Of a stretch of DNA of 20,016 nt, positions 1-6,995 are shown in pieces (the first letter of the stretch is position 1; each line of letters begins with the position of its first letter). The stretch is from positions 1 through 20,016 of the forward strand of contig CBDVCK010000027.1 of assembly GCA_965372465.1 (NCBI GenBank), written 5' to 3'. A model generated the notes under the pieces. The model made no database searches and was not told the origin of the DNA. It saw only the letters and a program-made list of their open reading frames with translations. A program made the position numbers and the translations under genes. The stretch is from GCA-020348445 sp965372465 (GTDB lineage Archaea > Thermoplasmatota > Thermoplasmata > GCA-020350865).

Positions 1-1090
1 ATTTCTTAAAACCATCAATAAAATTCAATTTAATTGCATCTACTAGCTTTTCTGAGCCGTGCCTCAGGACGTCACAGCAGGGAATCCCGAACTTTTCCTC
101 GTATTCCTCGACGGTTTTTTCGATTTCGGAATCCGCCATGTTCTCATGGTTGAGCGTAAGGCCTATCACCTTTGCCTTGGAGAACATTTCAAGCATTTCA
201 ATTTCTTTTTCTAGATCTGGCATTGGAAGCTCAAGCTCGTTGCATCTGAAATTCCGATATTTCCTTTTGGGTGCGTGCTGAAGGATGATGCCCTGTGGTT
301 GAGAGGCCGTAATTACGGCCCTTGATCCGCAGACATAGGCTGGGTGGCTGATGCTTCCCTGGCCCTCGATTATTATCACATCAGGTTTTTCGTTCCCATA
401 AGCTGTCATTATCACATGCTCGAGTTCTCCCACAATGTAATCTCCTTGAATGGAATCTATTGGCAAGGCATATTTAAAGCCCTGCAATATACCGGTCTGG
501 CCCGTGCTTATGAATACTGCTTTCACTCCACTTTCATTTAACGCCCTTGTGAGTTCGATTGCCGTGGTTCTTTTTCCAATGGAACTGTCGGTTCCCAGAA
601 CCGGGAGCCTGATTGCGGGTATGGATTTGCAGAGATCGGCAAAGCGGTGCATGGATTTCAAGGGGGGTTCGCGTCTTACATCAATCAATTTTACATGGTA
701 TCCCTTGGCAAGTGTACTCAGCTCTTTATCTTCAGATAAAAATTCATGAAGACCTGCTATTACGTTTATTTTATTTTCAATAGCCTCCACAATCAAAGGA
801 CGAAACCCAGAAGGCAGTCTTCCCCCAATTGTTGCCACTCCAATAATCAGGTTCTCGGGTTGTTTATTCAGGCTAGGTAATGCATCCATCAGACTCCCGA
901 ATATCGGGATACCCTCTTTGGCTCCCTCCACAACCTCATGGGCCATCTTTCCTGCGTTTGTGCTGTCGATTATACCAAGGATCTCGAATCGTTCAGAGTG
1001 TCGAACTAGGCCGTTGGCTGTCTTCCCTATGTACTTCCCGAAATTACCTTCGCATAATACGATTGCGGATTCCAAGGACACACCTTCCAT
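1..1090 (-). CDS. DUF1611 family P-loop protein (C-terminus cut by window edge)
   Basis: Open reading frame from the ATG at 1090 to the window edge (363 codons, no stop seen). The N-terminal part (about residues 1-150) looks Rossmann-like. It is followed by a nucleotide-binding loop at residues 166-176 (GTDSSIGKRTT) and an acidic motif EGQGSISHPAY near residues 241-251, the arrangement of the DUF1611 family. Bacterial members include DgcN, which N-acetylates D-glutamate; archaeal members are uncharacterised, so no substrate is assigned. Family proteins are about 330-360 residues, so little is probably missing. Transcribed divergently from the lipoprotein gene at 1249. A TATA-like AGTAATAAATG lies near 1134-1146 on the minus strand. 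Family call is firm, function unknown. Confidence 0.85.
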   Translation of the reverse strand, partial: MEGVSLESAIVLCEGNFGKYIGKTANGLVRHSERFEILGIIDSTNAGKMAHEVVEGAKEGIPIFGSLMDALPSLNKQPENLIIGVATIGGRLPSGFRPLIVEAIENKINVIAGLHEFLSEDKELSTLAKGYHVKLIDVRREPPLKSMHRFADLCKSIPAIRLPVLGTDSSIGKRTTAIELTRALNESGVKAVFISTGQTGILQGFKYALPIDSIQGDYIVGELEHVIMTAYGNEKPDVIIIEGQGSISHPAYVCGSRAVITASQPQGIILQHAPKRKYRNFRCNELELPMPDLEKEIEMLEMFSKAKVIGLTLNHENMADSEIEKTVEEYEEKFGIPCCDVLRHGSEKLVDAIKLNFIDGFKK

Positions 1091-1248
1091 TGCTCATTAC
1101 AGATTTTCGAGTTATGGCAACATGAGGAAAGAATCATTTATTACTTTCTCCCAGGAGGGCGATTACATCATAAATTTCGTACTTCGAGCCAGATAGTTGC
1201 ACAAAGTTTTAATACGTAAAAAATACTTGTCAACCAAGGTGTATGAGC

Positions 1249-1770
1249 ATGAAGAAATTACTATTGATAGGCATTGCAGCACTAATAATCCTAACCTCCC
1301 TTGCAGCAGGATGTACAGAAGAAGATAATGAAAAAGAGGAAGAAGAGGAGCCAAATCTAGAGCCTGCACCAGATTTTTCTTTAATCTCTATTGACGGTGA
1401 TGACTTCACTCTATCCGAATATGAAGATAGAAAGGTTGTCATATTGGATTTCATGTTCGTTAACTGCTCTGGCTGCATTACGATGATGGGGGAATTAAAA
1501 GAGGTTTACAATAACTATGACTCAAGTGATGTGGTAATCATAACGATAGATGTTCGTCTGGATGACACAGAGGAAGAACTGCAGTGGTTCAAGGATGAAT
1601 ACGGTGATGATTGGATATATGCATTCGACACCGTTGATGCCCATCTGGATTATGATGTTTCAGCTGTTCCAGTTACTGTTATAGTAGATATGGATGGAAA
1701 CATCGCATTTCAAGAGACCAGTGTTACATATTACGACGAACTATCCGAGGAAATCGACAAACTGCTTTAA
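1249..1770 (+). CDS. Thioredoxin-fold (TlpA/redoxin-like) lipoprotein
   Basis: 173 residues. The N-terminus is a lipoprotein signal: Lys-Lys, a hydrophobic stretch, and lipobox LAAGC with the predicted lipidated Cys at residue 22. An acidic linker (about residues 24-38) leads to a thioredoxin fold with PDFSL near 41-45, the pair C73-S-G-C76, and a predicted cis-proline in AVPVT (P141). This suggests a membrane-anchored extracytoplasmic thiol-disulfide oxidoreductase. An in-frame ATG at 1243 also exists, but the Shine-Dalgarno AGGTG at 1237-1241 is only 1 nt from it and 7 nt from the ATG at 1249, so 1249 is preferred. The many Asp/Glu residues make the protein strongly acidic. Its partner is unknown: no CcdA is adjacent, although a distant DsbD-like protein lies at 18650. 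Ends 7 nt before the convergent gene at 1778. Confidence 0.85.
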   Translation: MKKLLLIGIAALIILTSLAAGCTEEDNEKEEEEEPNLEPAPDFSLISIDGDDFTLSEYEDRKVVILDFMFVNCSGCITMMGELKEVYNNYDSSDVVIITIDVRLDDTEEELQWFKDEYGDDWIYAFDTVDAHLDYDVSAVPVTVIVDMDGNIAFQETSVTYYDELSEEIDKLL

Positions 1771-1777
1771 AATGTAA

Positions 1778-2821
1778 TCATTCCGGCGGTGGAGGGGGCG
1801 GCTCCTCCTTTTCTTTCTTTTCAGGTGGTGGTGCTGGTGGTTGGAAGGGCTGCGGTGTCATTGCAGCATCCATATCCCCCTTGAACTTTTCATAGATCAT
1901 GACCCTTTTGCAATTTGTGCATATTCCATCCCTTGACAGCTGCTGCTCAATGCAGAATTCATGATAATGCGTTCCACATGACGAACAGCGAAATACCTTG
2001 CCCTCGAAATCCGCAAATGTACTTCCGCAGAACAAACATTTTGAGGAGGGATCATCTAATACCGCCAGGTTCACATAGGCCATCTGATTTGCATCCGTTG
2101 GTCTTCTGATCTCATCTTGGATCGCTCTTTGCACGGCCTCATCCAGGATATTGGTTAGGATATGAGCACTCACAAGATGCCCCTCTTCATTGGATTGTGA
2201 GGGATGCAGTTTAGGCATCATATACACCAGCATGCCGTCACCGAATCTGAGAGCCACCATCATTGCCCCTGAGCCGTATTTCTTCTCAAGCTTTTTTGAA
2301 GTTACAATGTTCTCTATGTCAGGTCTTATTTTCTTGATGGGGTGGGATTTATCCTCTATCCAGAATTTTAATGTCTTCTTCTTGGTTGCACCCCGGATAA
2401 AAGGGTGTTTCAAACTGGAAATTTCGCCCTTTACGGCCCCGCCTTTTATCTCCTCTTTTTCAAAGGCTATCATATCGGGAAACAGCTCTGATACAATTGT
2501 ATCAAGGCTTTTGTCTGTTGTTAGAAGAAAGCCTCCATCTTCAACATACTTTTTCAGTTTCTCGGTTAACGGGTCCTTCTTATCATGGGAGCCAACTACC
2601 ACAAGATGATATTTGCTTAAATCAGTTGACCCCAATTTTGAAAAATCGATTATATCTCGCTTGCTTGCATAGAGATTTTTTACTGCATCAGTTACCTTCT
2701 CTTGTGTGCCGTTTATCCCTAAAACTGTACCACTTTTGCTTACCTTTAAAAAAACTCCCCTTCTTCCGGTTTGTTTGGCCTCTGCCACTTTCATATATAC
2801 CTTTTTCAAATCAACGCCCAT
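1778..2821 (-). CDS. GATase-like domain protein with C4HC3 (PHD/RING-type) zinc finger and proline-rich tail
   Basis: 347 residues. Residues about 70-115 (YHLVVVGSHD, then a VEDGGFLLTTD strand) resemble the Rossmann-like class I glutamine-amidotransferase/ThuA fold, with no obvious catalytic Cys. Residues 262-304 form a cross-brace zinc finger: C262-x2-C265-x13-C279-x2-C282-x4-H287-x2-C290-x10-C301-x2-C304. This is C4HC3, the PHD order, with a RING-like short last loop. A charged, proline-rich tail follows (about residues 322-347, ending in six prolines). No membrane segments are visible. The start is set by AAGGAGGT near 2828-2835, and a TATA-like TTAAATACC lies near 2856-2868. Such fingers usually mediate protein binding or E3-type ubiquitin/SAMP-like transfer, but no Ub-like, E1 or E2 gene is nearby. 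The function is not known to me. Confidence 0.75.
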   Translation of the reverse strand: MGVDLKKVYMKVAEAKQTGRRGVFLKVSKSGTVLGINGTQEKVTDAVKNLYASKRDIIDFSKLGSTDLSKYHLVVVGSHDKKDPLTEKLKKYVEDGGFLLTTDKSLDTIVSELFPDMIAFEKEEIKGGAVKGEISSLKHPFIRGATKKKTLKFWIEDKSHPIKKIRPDIENIVTSKKLEKKYGSGAMMVALRFGDGMLVYMMPKLHPSQSNEEGHLVSAHILTNILDEAVQRAIQDEIRRPTDANQMAYVNLAVLDDPSSKCLFCGSTFADFEGKVFRCSSCGTHYHEFCIEQQLSRDGICTNCKRVMIYEKFKGDMDAAMTPQPFQPPAPPPEKKEKEEPPPPPPE

Positions 2822-2882
2822 GGTTTGACCTCCTTATCCCATAATTCTCTGAAGAGGTATTTAACATTAATCATTGCCCACA

Positions 2883-3377
2883 TTATTTATTTGAAAGGAT
2901 GTCGATTGCCTTTTTTTCGTCCATTTCCAAGGCCTTTAACGAGAACTGGAGAGCTTTTTTGGCAATGTCATCCTCGGTCATGTTCAGCTGTCTTTCCGGA
3001 AAGAGCTTCCCGCTGTTGTAGTATCCCACTGCTAAATCCGAGTAATAGAAGCGAGCTGCTTCTGGATCGAGTTTTATTGCGCTTTGGTACGCTTCCTCCG
3101 CCTGGTTTAAAAGGCCGTTATCAAGACAGAAATCACCGTAGCTTTTATGGTAAAAAGGATTATCGGATTCCAATTCTATTGCTTTTTTATACAGCTGAGC
3201 CACATCCACTATTGAAAATTTTGGAACACCGATGGAAGCCTCGGCCTTTCCAAAATACCCAATTGAGTTGTTTGGATCCGCCTTTATCACCTTATCGAAT
3301 ATCTTTACCGCTTTTTTGAATTCTCCATTACCCAATAGCTTCTTGGCTTCATTTATCATTTTTTCAACATCGGTCAT
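2883..3377 (-). CDS. Tetratricopeptide-repeat (TPR) protein
   Basis: 164 residues made almost wholly of TPR-type helical pairs: about residues 4-37 (ending ADPNN), 57-72, 74-107 (ending IKLDPE) and 109-153. No signal peptide or membrane segment is visible, so it is likely a cytoplasmic protein-protein interaction scaffold. The start is supported by GGGAGG a few bases upstream. A TATA-like TTTAAAATATAG near 3430-3441 gives it its own promoter. It lies just upstream of the zinc-finger gene at 2821 on the same strand, but that gene also has a TATA-like box, so co-transcription is uncertain. The partner is unknown. Confidence 0.85.
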   Translation of the reverse strand: MTDVEKMINEAKKLLGNGEFKKAVKIFDKVIKADPNNSIGYFGKAEASIGVPKFSIVDVAQLYKKAIELESDNPFYHKSYGDFCLDNGLLNQAEEAYQSAIKLDPEAARFYYSDLAVGYYNSGKLFPERQLNMTEDDIAKKALQFSLKALEMDEKKAIDILSNK

Positions 3378-3480
3378 TGCTAAACCTCCCGGGTTTTCGC
3401 AGGATTAATCTTTCAGTCGGATATTTCCTTTCTATATTTTAAATCTTATTGATACAGTATCTGGGAAGATATCAAGACTT

Positions 3481-4752
3481 TTATCCTTCGTTTTCACTCC
3501 TTTTTATAAGATCTTCTGCCACACAGATGGCTTTCTGCATTATAACCTCTTCGTCTTTAACCTTCCTTGCCTGCATGAGGATTTTACCGTCACAAATGGT
3601 TGTATCTACACAAAAACCGTTTGCGGCATATACGATATTGGCGATGAGATTATGATTCGGAGTGAAATTGGGCTGTATAAGGTCAAGGAGCAAAAGGTCT
3701 GCAAGTTTCCCCTCCTTGATTTCACCAGTATTTAACCTCATGGCCTCTGCACCGTGTTTTGTCGCCATCTCGAACGCCTCTGAAGCCGACAGCGTCACGG
3801 GGTCGTTCATATGCATCTTTTGCCCCAAACAGGCGAATTTCATGGATTCGAACATATCAAGGTTATTGTTGGACGCGCAGCCGTCCGTACCCAGGGAAAT
3901 GTGACAATCAGCATCTCTCATATCCTTGAAAGGCAATACAGAACCCACGGCAAGCTTCATATTGGATATTGGATTGTGGGATATCTTGACCTTGTGTTTT
4001 GCAAAAATTTCGATATCATTTTTGTTGAGCCAAACGCAGTGAGCACACACTAAATTGGGGCCTAGAAAACCGATATCCTCGAGGTACGGAATCGGTCTTT
4101 TTCCGAACTTGGATTCAAAATCTGCAATTTCCTTTTGTGTTTCCGCTAGATGGAAGTGGATCAGAAGGTCATTTTCTTTTGCATATTCAGAGACCCACAT
4201 AAGACCCTCCGGTGATACTGTGTAGACCGCATGAGGGCCCAGGGCGGGAATCACTCTACCGCTTTTGTACCCTTTTAACTCTGCAATGCCCCGTTTAACC
4301 TTCTTTTTACCTTCTTCTCCTCTGGTCTCATCGAACAGATCGAAAAAAACCTCGGAAAGAACGCCTCGTATGCCCGTGTCTTCTACAGCCTTGGCTGCTA
4401 TTTCACCGTGATAATACATGTCATTGAAGGTGGTAGTTCCGGATTTGATCATTTCGAGGCAGGCAAGTTTCGTGCCCCAGTATATATCGTCTTTTGTCAA
4501 CTTGACCTCAACAGGCCAGATTTTATTTGTAAGCCAATCCGAAAGTGCAATATCATCGGCATAGCTGCGAAGTAAAGTCATGGCAGCATGTGTATGGGTG
4601 TTCACGAAACCCGGAATTGCTGCCTTGTTTTTTCCATCTAAAACATGCTCTGCCTCAACATTTACCTTTCCTATCTCGGATATGATATCCTCTTCTATAA
4701 AAATATCAGTGATTTTTCCCTTACAAAGCGCGTTTTTAATGAGAATGCTCAT
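3481..4752 (-). CDS. dadD: MTA / S-adenosylhomocysteine / 5'-deoxyadenosine deaminase (amidohydrolase)
   Basis: 423 residues, usual length for the MtaD/DadD group of the amidohydrolase superfamily. Metal ligands are visible: H53-x-H55 (in PGFVNTHTHAAMTLLR), H202 (HFHLAET, with E205), H239 (VCAHCVWL) and D291 (LGTDGCASNNNLD). SGTTTFNDMYY and GPHAVYTVSPEGL are typical of the group. The enzyme removes the 6-amino group of adenosine-type SAM by-products (MTA, SAH, and 5'-deoxyadenosine in Methanocaldococcus DadD), giving the inosine derivative. Its ATG overlaps the stop of the upstream phosphorylase by 4 bases (ATGA), so the two are translationally coupled. Exact substrate preference cannot be read from sequence; chlorohydrolase/guanine deaminase relatives are less likely. 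Confidence 0.9.
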   Translation of the reverse strand: MSILIKNALCKGKITDIFIEEDIISEIGKVNVEAEHVLDGKNKAAIPGFVNTHTHAAMTLLRSYADDIALSDWLTNKIWPVEVKLTKDDIYWGTKLACLEMIKSGTTTFNDMYYHGEIAAKAVEDTGIRGVLSEVFFDLFDETRGEEGKKKVKRGIAELKGYKSGRVIPALGPHAVYTVSPEGLMWVSEYAKENDLLIHFHLAETQKEIADFESKFGKRPIPYLEDIGFLGPNLVCAHCVWLNKNDIEIFAKHKVKISHNPISNMKLAVGSVLPFKDMRDADCHISLGTDGCASNNNLDMFESMKFACLGQKMHMNDPVTLSASEAFEMATKHGAEAMRLNTGEIKEGKLADLLLLDLIQPNFTPNHNLIANIVYAANGFCVDTTICDGKILMQARKVKDEEVIMQKAICVAEDLIKRSENEG

Positions 4753-5444
4753 TGGAATTCCTCGGCTGCCTTGAGAATGAAGTTGCTTATTTTTGTGCTG
4801 TTTTCCCTGGCGTTTTTCAAGATATTCTCTGATGTCAGAGGCTCATCAACTATGCCATGGGCGTAATTATCAATGGAGCAGATGCTGGCATAATTCAAAT
4901 CCAATTCCTTTGCCAGTGTGGCTTCACTTGCCATGGTCATACCTACCACATCTCCGAAATTGGCAAGCAGCCTCACCTCAGCTTTCGTCTCAAGCCGCGG
5001 CCCATTGGTTTGTATGTATACACCACTTCCCATAACCTCTAATCCAATTTTTTCAGCAAGAAGAATGAGTTTTTTTCTTAGCTCTTCATCCAGTGCGGGT
5101 ATGATATGTACTATTCTGTCATCGTAAAATGTCGCAGGGCCCCATAAATTGATGTAGTCATGGGGAACTATGATCGACGGTGGCTGTATCTTGATGTTCA
5201 AGCTGCCCACAGAGTTCATCCCTATTACCTGAGAAATCCCCTTTGCCTTGAATGCATGGATATTTGCACGGTGATTGATCATATGCGGCGGGACCCTACT
5301 TTGAATGCCATGCCTAGGAATAAATGCGAGGTTCTTTGTAATCAGTAGCTTAACTTTACCAAAGGGAGTATCGATTTCCTCGTAATCTGTATTTTTGAAT
5401 ATCTCGGCTTCTGAAAATCCTACTCCGCCTGTTACACCTAACAT
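4749..5444 (-). CDS. Methylthio-purine nucleoside phosphorylase, probably S-methyl-5'-thioinosine phosphorylase
   Basis: 231 residues of the MTAP/PNP (PNP-UDP-1) family. Landmarks are a short N-terminal glycine loop (GVTGGVGF), FIPRHG at 42-46 (phosphate site), GMNSVGSL at 75-82, NGPRLETKAEVR at 147-158 and GMTMASEATLAKEL at 169-181. In human MTAP two Asp (220, 222) contact adenine. By my alignment of YASICSIDNYAHG with that region they are Asn193 and Ala195 here. Asn at the first position is the 6-oxopurine signature of PNP and MTI phosphorylases. Coupling to the deaminase gene by an ATGA overlap fits this: deamination first, then phosphorolysis to hypoxanthine and 5-methylthioribose-1-phosphate. 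AAAGGAGG lies upstream of the ATG; a TATA-like TCTATAAACG is near 5516-5526. Confidence 0.85.
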   Translation of the reverse strand: MLGVTGGVGFSEAEIFKNTDYEEIDTPFGKVKLLITKNLAFIPRHGIQSRVPPHMINHRANIHAFKAKGISQVIGMNSVGSLNIKIQPPSIIVPHDYINLWGPATFYDDRIVHIIPALDEELRKKLILLAEKIGLEVMGSGVYIQTNGPRLETKAEVRLLANFGDVVGMTMASEATLAKELDLNYASICSIDNYAHGIVDEPLTSENILKNARENSTKISNFILKAAEEFQ

Positions 5445-5687
5445 GAAATTTGTCGCCTCCTTTAGCTCATATGATCGTCGCTAAACCAAGACTTATCCCA
5501 GTGAGAGTGGAATGCGTTTATAGAATTTATGGGTTTGGCTAAAAAAAAGGAATTTGAATGGAAAAAATCGTGTTATTTAAGGGTAAAAGAAGGGTATTTT
5601 TGACGCGCTTGGATTTACTGATTTCATCAAAAGAACCGGCTTTCTGCAATTTTGCGCCTAAATACCCGATGTAAAGGAGAAAGAGCT
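5445..5687. other. Intergenic region, 243 bases
   Basis: Holds the likely promoter of the phosphorylase-deaminase operon (TATA-like element near 5516-5526, minus strand) and the strong ribosome binding site just upstream of 5444. No RNA gene or convincing coding sequence is seen in the rest. Confidence 0.5.
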
Positions 5688-5942
5688 TCAGGTGGGTTCG
5701 ATAGTCTCAATCCATCGAAGCATTATTCTCCTTTCCCTTTCCACAACGTCAGTGGGTTTACAGTCTATTAAAAGCCTCAACAGACCCTCTACAATTTCTC
5801 TTAGCTGATCCTTAGTGGGATTGCCGAAATCAGCCCCAGCTCTTTTGAACTGATAAGCTATAAATGGCATTGCTGCTTCTAAACCTCCGTTCAGATTGCA
5901 GAAGCGACACACGATTTCGTCTGATGCTTCAACTGCTCTCAT
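5688..5942 (-). CDS. Small conserved-looking hypothetical protein (84 aa)
   Basis: I do not recognise this gene. It encodes 84 residues with a CxxC pair (C12, C15) near the N-terminus, a largely helical predicted middle (TKDQLREIVEGLLRLLIDC) and an Arg/Glu-rich C-terminus. No signal peptide or membrane segment is seen. Evidence that it is real: a clear Shine-Dalgarno AGGTGA lies 7 bases before the ATG, and a TATA element (TTATTTATATTC, minus strand, near 5978-5989) places a start site about 10-15 bases upstream of the coding region. It is monocistronic, between the SAM-salvage operon and the radical SAM gene. A single CxxC could hold half a metal site or act in redox; no function is assigned. 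Confidence 0.6.
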   Translation of the reverse strand: MRAVEASDEIVCRFCNLNGGLEAAMPFIAYQFKRAGADFGNPTKDQLREIVEGLLRLLIDCKPTDVVERERRIMLRWIETIEPT

Positions 5943-6164
5943 TGTTAATTCACCTGATACAAAATCATGTTACCGAGAATATAAATAATGAGTGACTCGA
6001 GAACCACCAGTGAATTTCAATGGTGATTTGGCGTACCATTTAAAATGAAATTAAAATAATTCTTAACGACGGTAAATGGAAATGTTCTGAACGATTTTCA
6101 AAAGTGATAATGCAGGTTTTTAGGGATTTTAGTATGATTATTAACTATTTTCGGTTTCTCCTCC

Positions 6165-6995
6165 TCAATAAGTCTGCATTTTAAACTCAAGAGCGTTTTC
6201 ATGACAGATGTTCTTAAGGGCTGAAAAGAGATGGTCATACCCTTTTGTTTCCCCGAAAACAGATGTCTTCCAAATACCGGCATAGGCAGTATCATTGTTG
6301 ATAGCATCATAAATTGAATTCCAGATACCTGGTTTTAGATTGAGCCTGTCAGCCATTATCTTTGACACACCTGCATCCTTTAAGTTCTTGATAAGTTCCG
6401 AAAGCCCATTATCATCGATAGTGGGGAATAGGGGTCCTAAAAATGCATATGTAGCAACTCCCTTTTCACTGCATTCCTTCAGTGCCAATATACGTGATTC
6501 GATTGAAGAGGATTTGGGTTCCAATAACTTTCTTTCCCTATCATTATCGGTTGTAATGGTCATACCTACCTCCACTTCGGAGAATTGTGAGAGTAGATCA
6601 AGATCCCTTGTTACGAGTGAGGATTTCGTGATGATGCTCACAGGAAAATCATATCTTAGAAGTTGCTCCAAGCAGTATCGTGTGAGCTTGAATTCATTTT
6701 CAATGGGTTGATAGGGGTCCGTTGTTGTTGATATACCCACAACGCCTTTTTCCTTGTTCTTCAGTTCATTTGCAAGTACCTTTGGAATGTTCCTTTTTAT
6801 CTCGATAAAAGAACCCCATATTCCTCTCGGGATTCTTAAAATGTTTGGAGCGTAGCAATATAGACAGCCGTGCACACAGCCCTTGTACGGATTCAAGGCA
6901 TAATCAAATCCCGGGAGGCGGGAGGGTGAAAGCGCTGTTCTGCATTGTATTTCAGTTACCCTTATTTTCTCCTCTTCCCTTTTGATTTTCTGCAT
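6165..6995 (-). CDS. Radical SAM protein, SplB-like (COG1533)
   Basis: 276 residues. The radical SAM cluster motif is C40-x3-C44-x2-C47 (CVHGCLYCYAP), preceded by ALNPYKG as in the spore-photoproduct-lyase-like group. TTDPYQPIE near residues 91-99 and the later GMTITTDND segment match that family. Members cleave SAM to a 5'-deoxyadenosyl radical; true SplB repairs spore photoproduct, but archaeal homologues have no demonstrated substrate. The start at 6995 overlaps the end of the nre gene by 44 bases and is supported by GGAGG 9 bases upstream, inside that gene. Tight coupling to a DNA-repair protein suggests a role in DNA lesion or nucleotide processing (inference). Its product 5'-deoxyadenosine could feed the deaminase at 3481-4752. 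Confidence 0.85.
   Translation of the reverse strand: MQKIKREEEKIRVTEIQCRTALSPSRLPGFDYALNPYKGCVHGCLYCYAPNILRIPRGIWGSFIEIKRNIPKVLANELKNKEKGVVGISTTTDPYQPIENEFKLTRYCLEQLLRYDFPVSIITKSSLVTRDLDLLSQFSEVEVGMTITTDNDRERKLLEPKSSSIESRILALKECSEKGVATYAFLGPLFPTIDDNGLSELIKNLKDAGVSKIMADRLNLKPGIWNSIYDAINNDTAYAGIWKTSVFGETKGYDHLFSALKNICHENALEFKMQTY

Noticed and set aside
2771..3319. 182-codon plus-strand ORF opposite the TPR gene
   Set aside because: Antisense to the TPR and zinc-finger genes, which have proper starts and recognisable domains.
5558..5674. 38-codon plus-strand ORF in the gap between the phosphorylase and the 84-residue gene
   Set aside because: Short, without a Shine-Dalgarno or recognisable motif.
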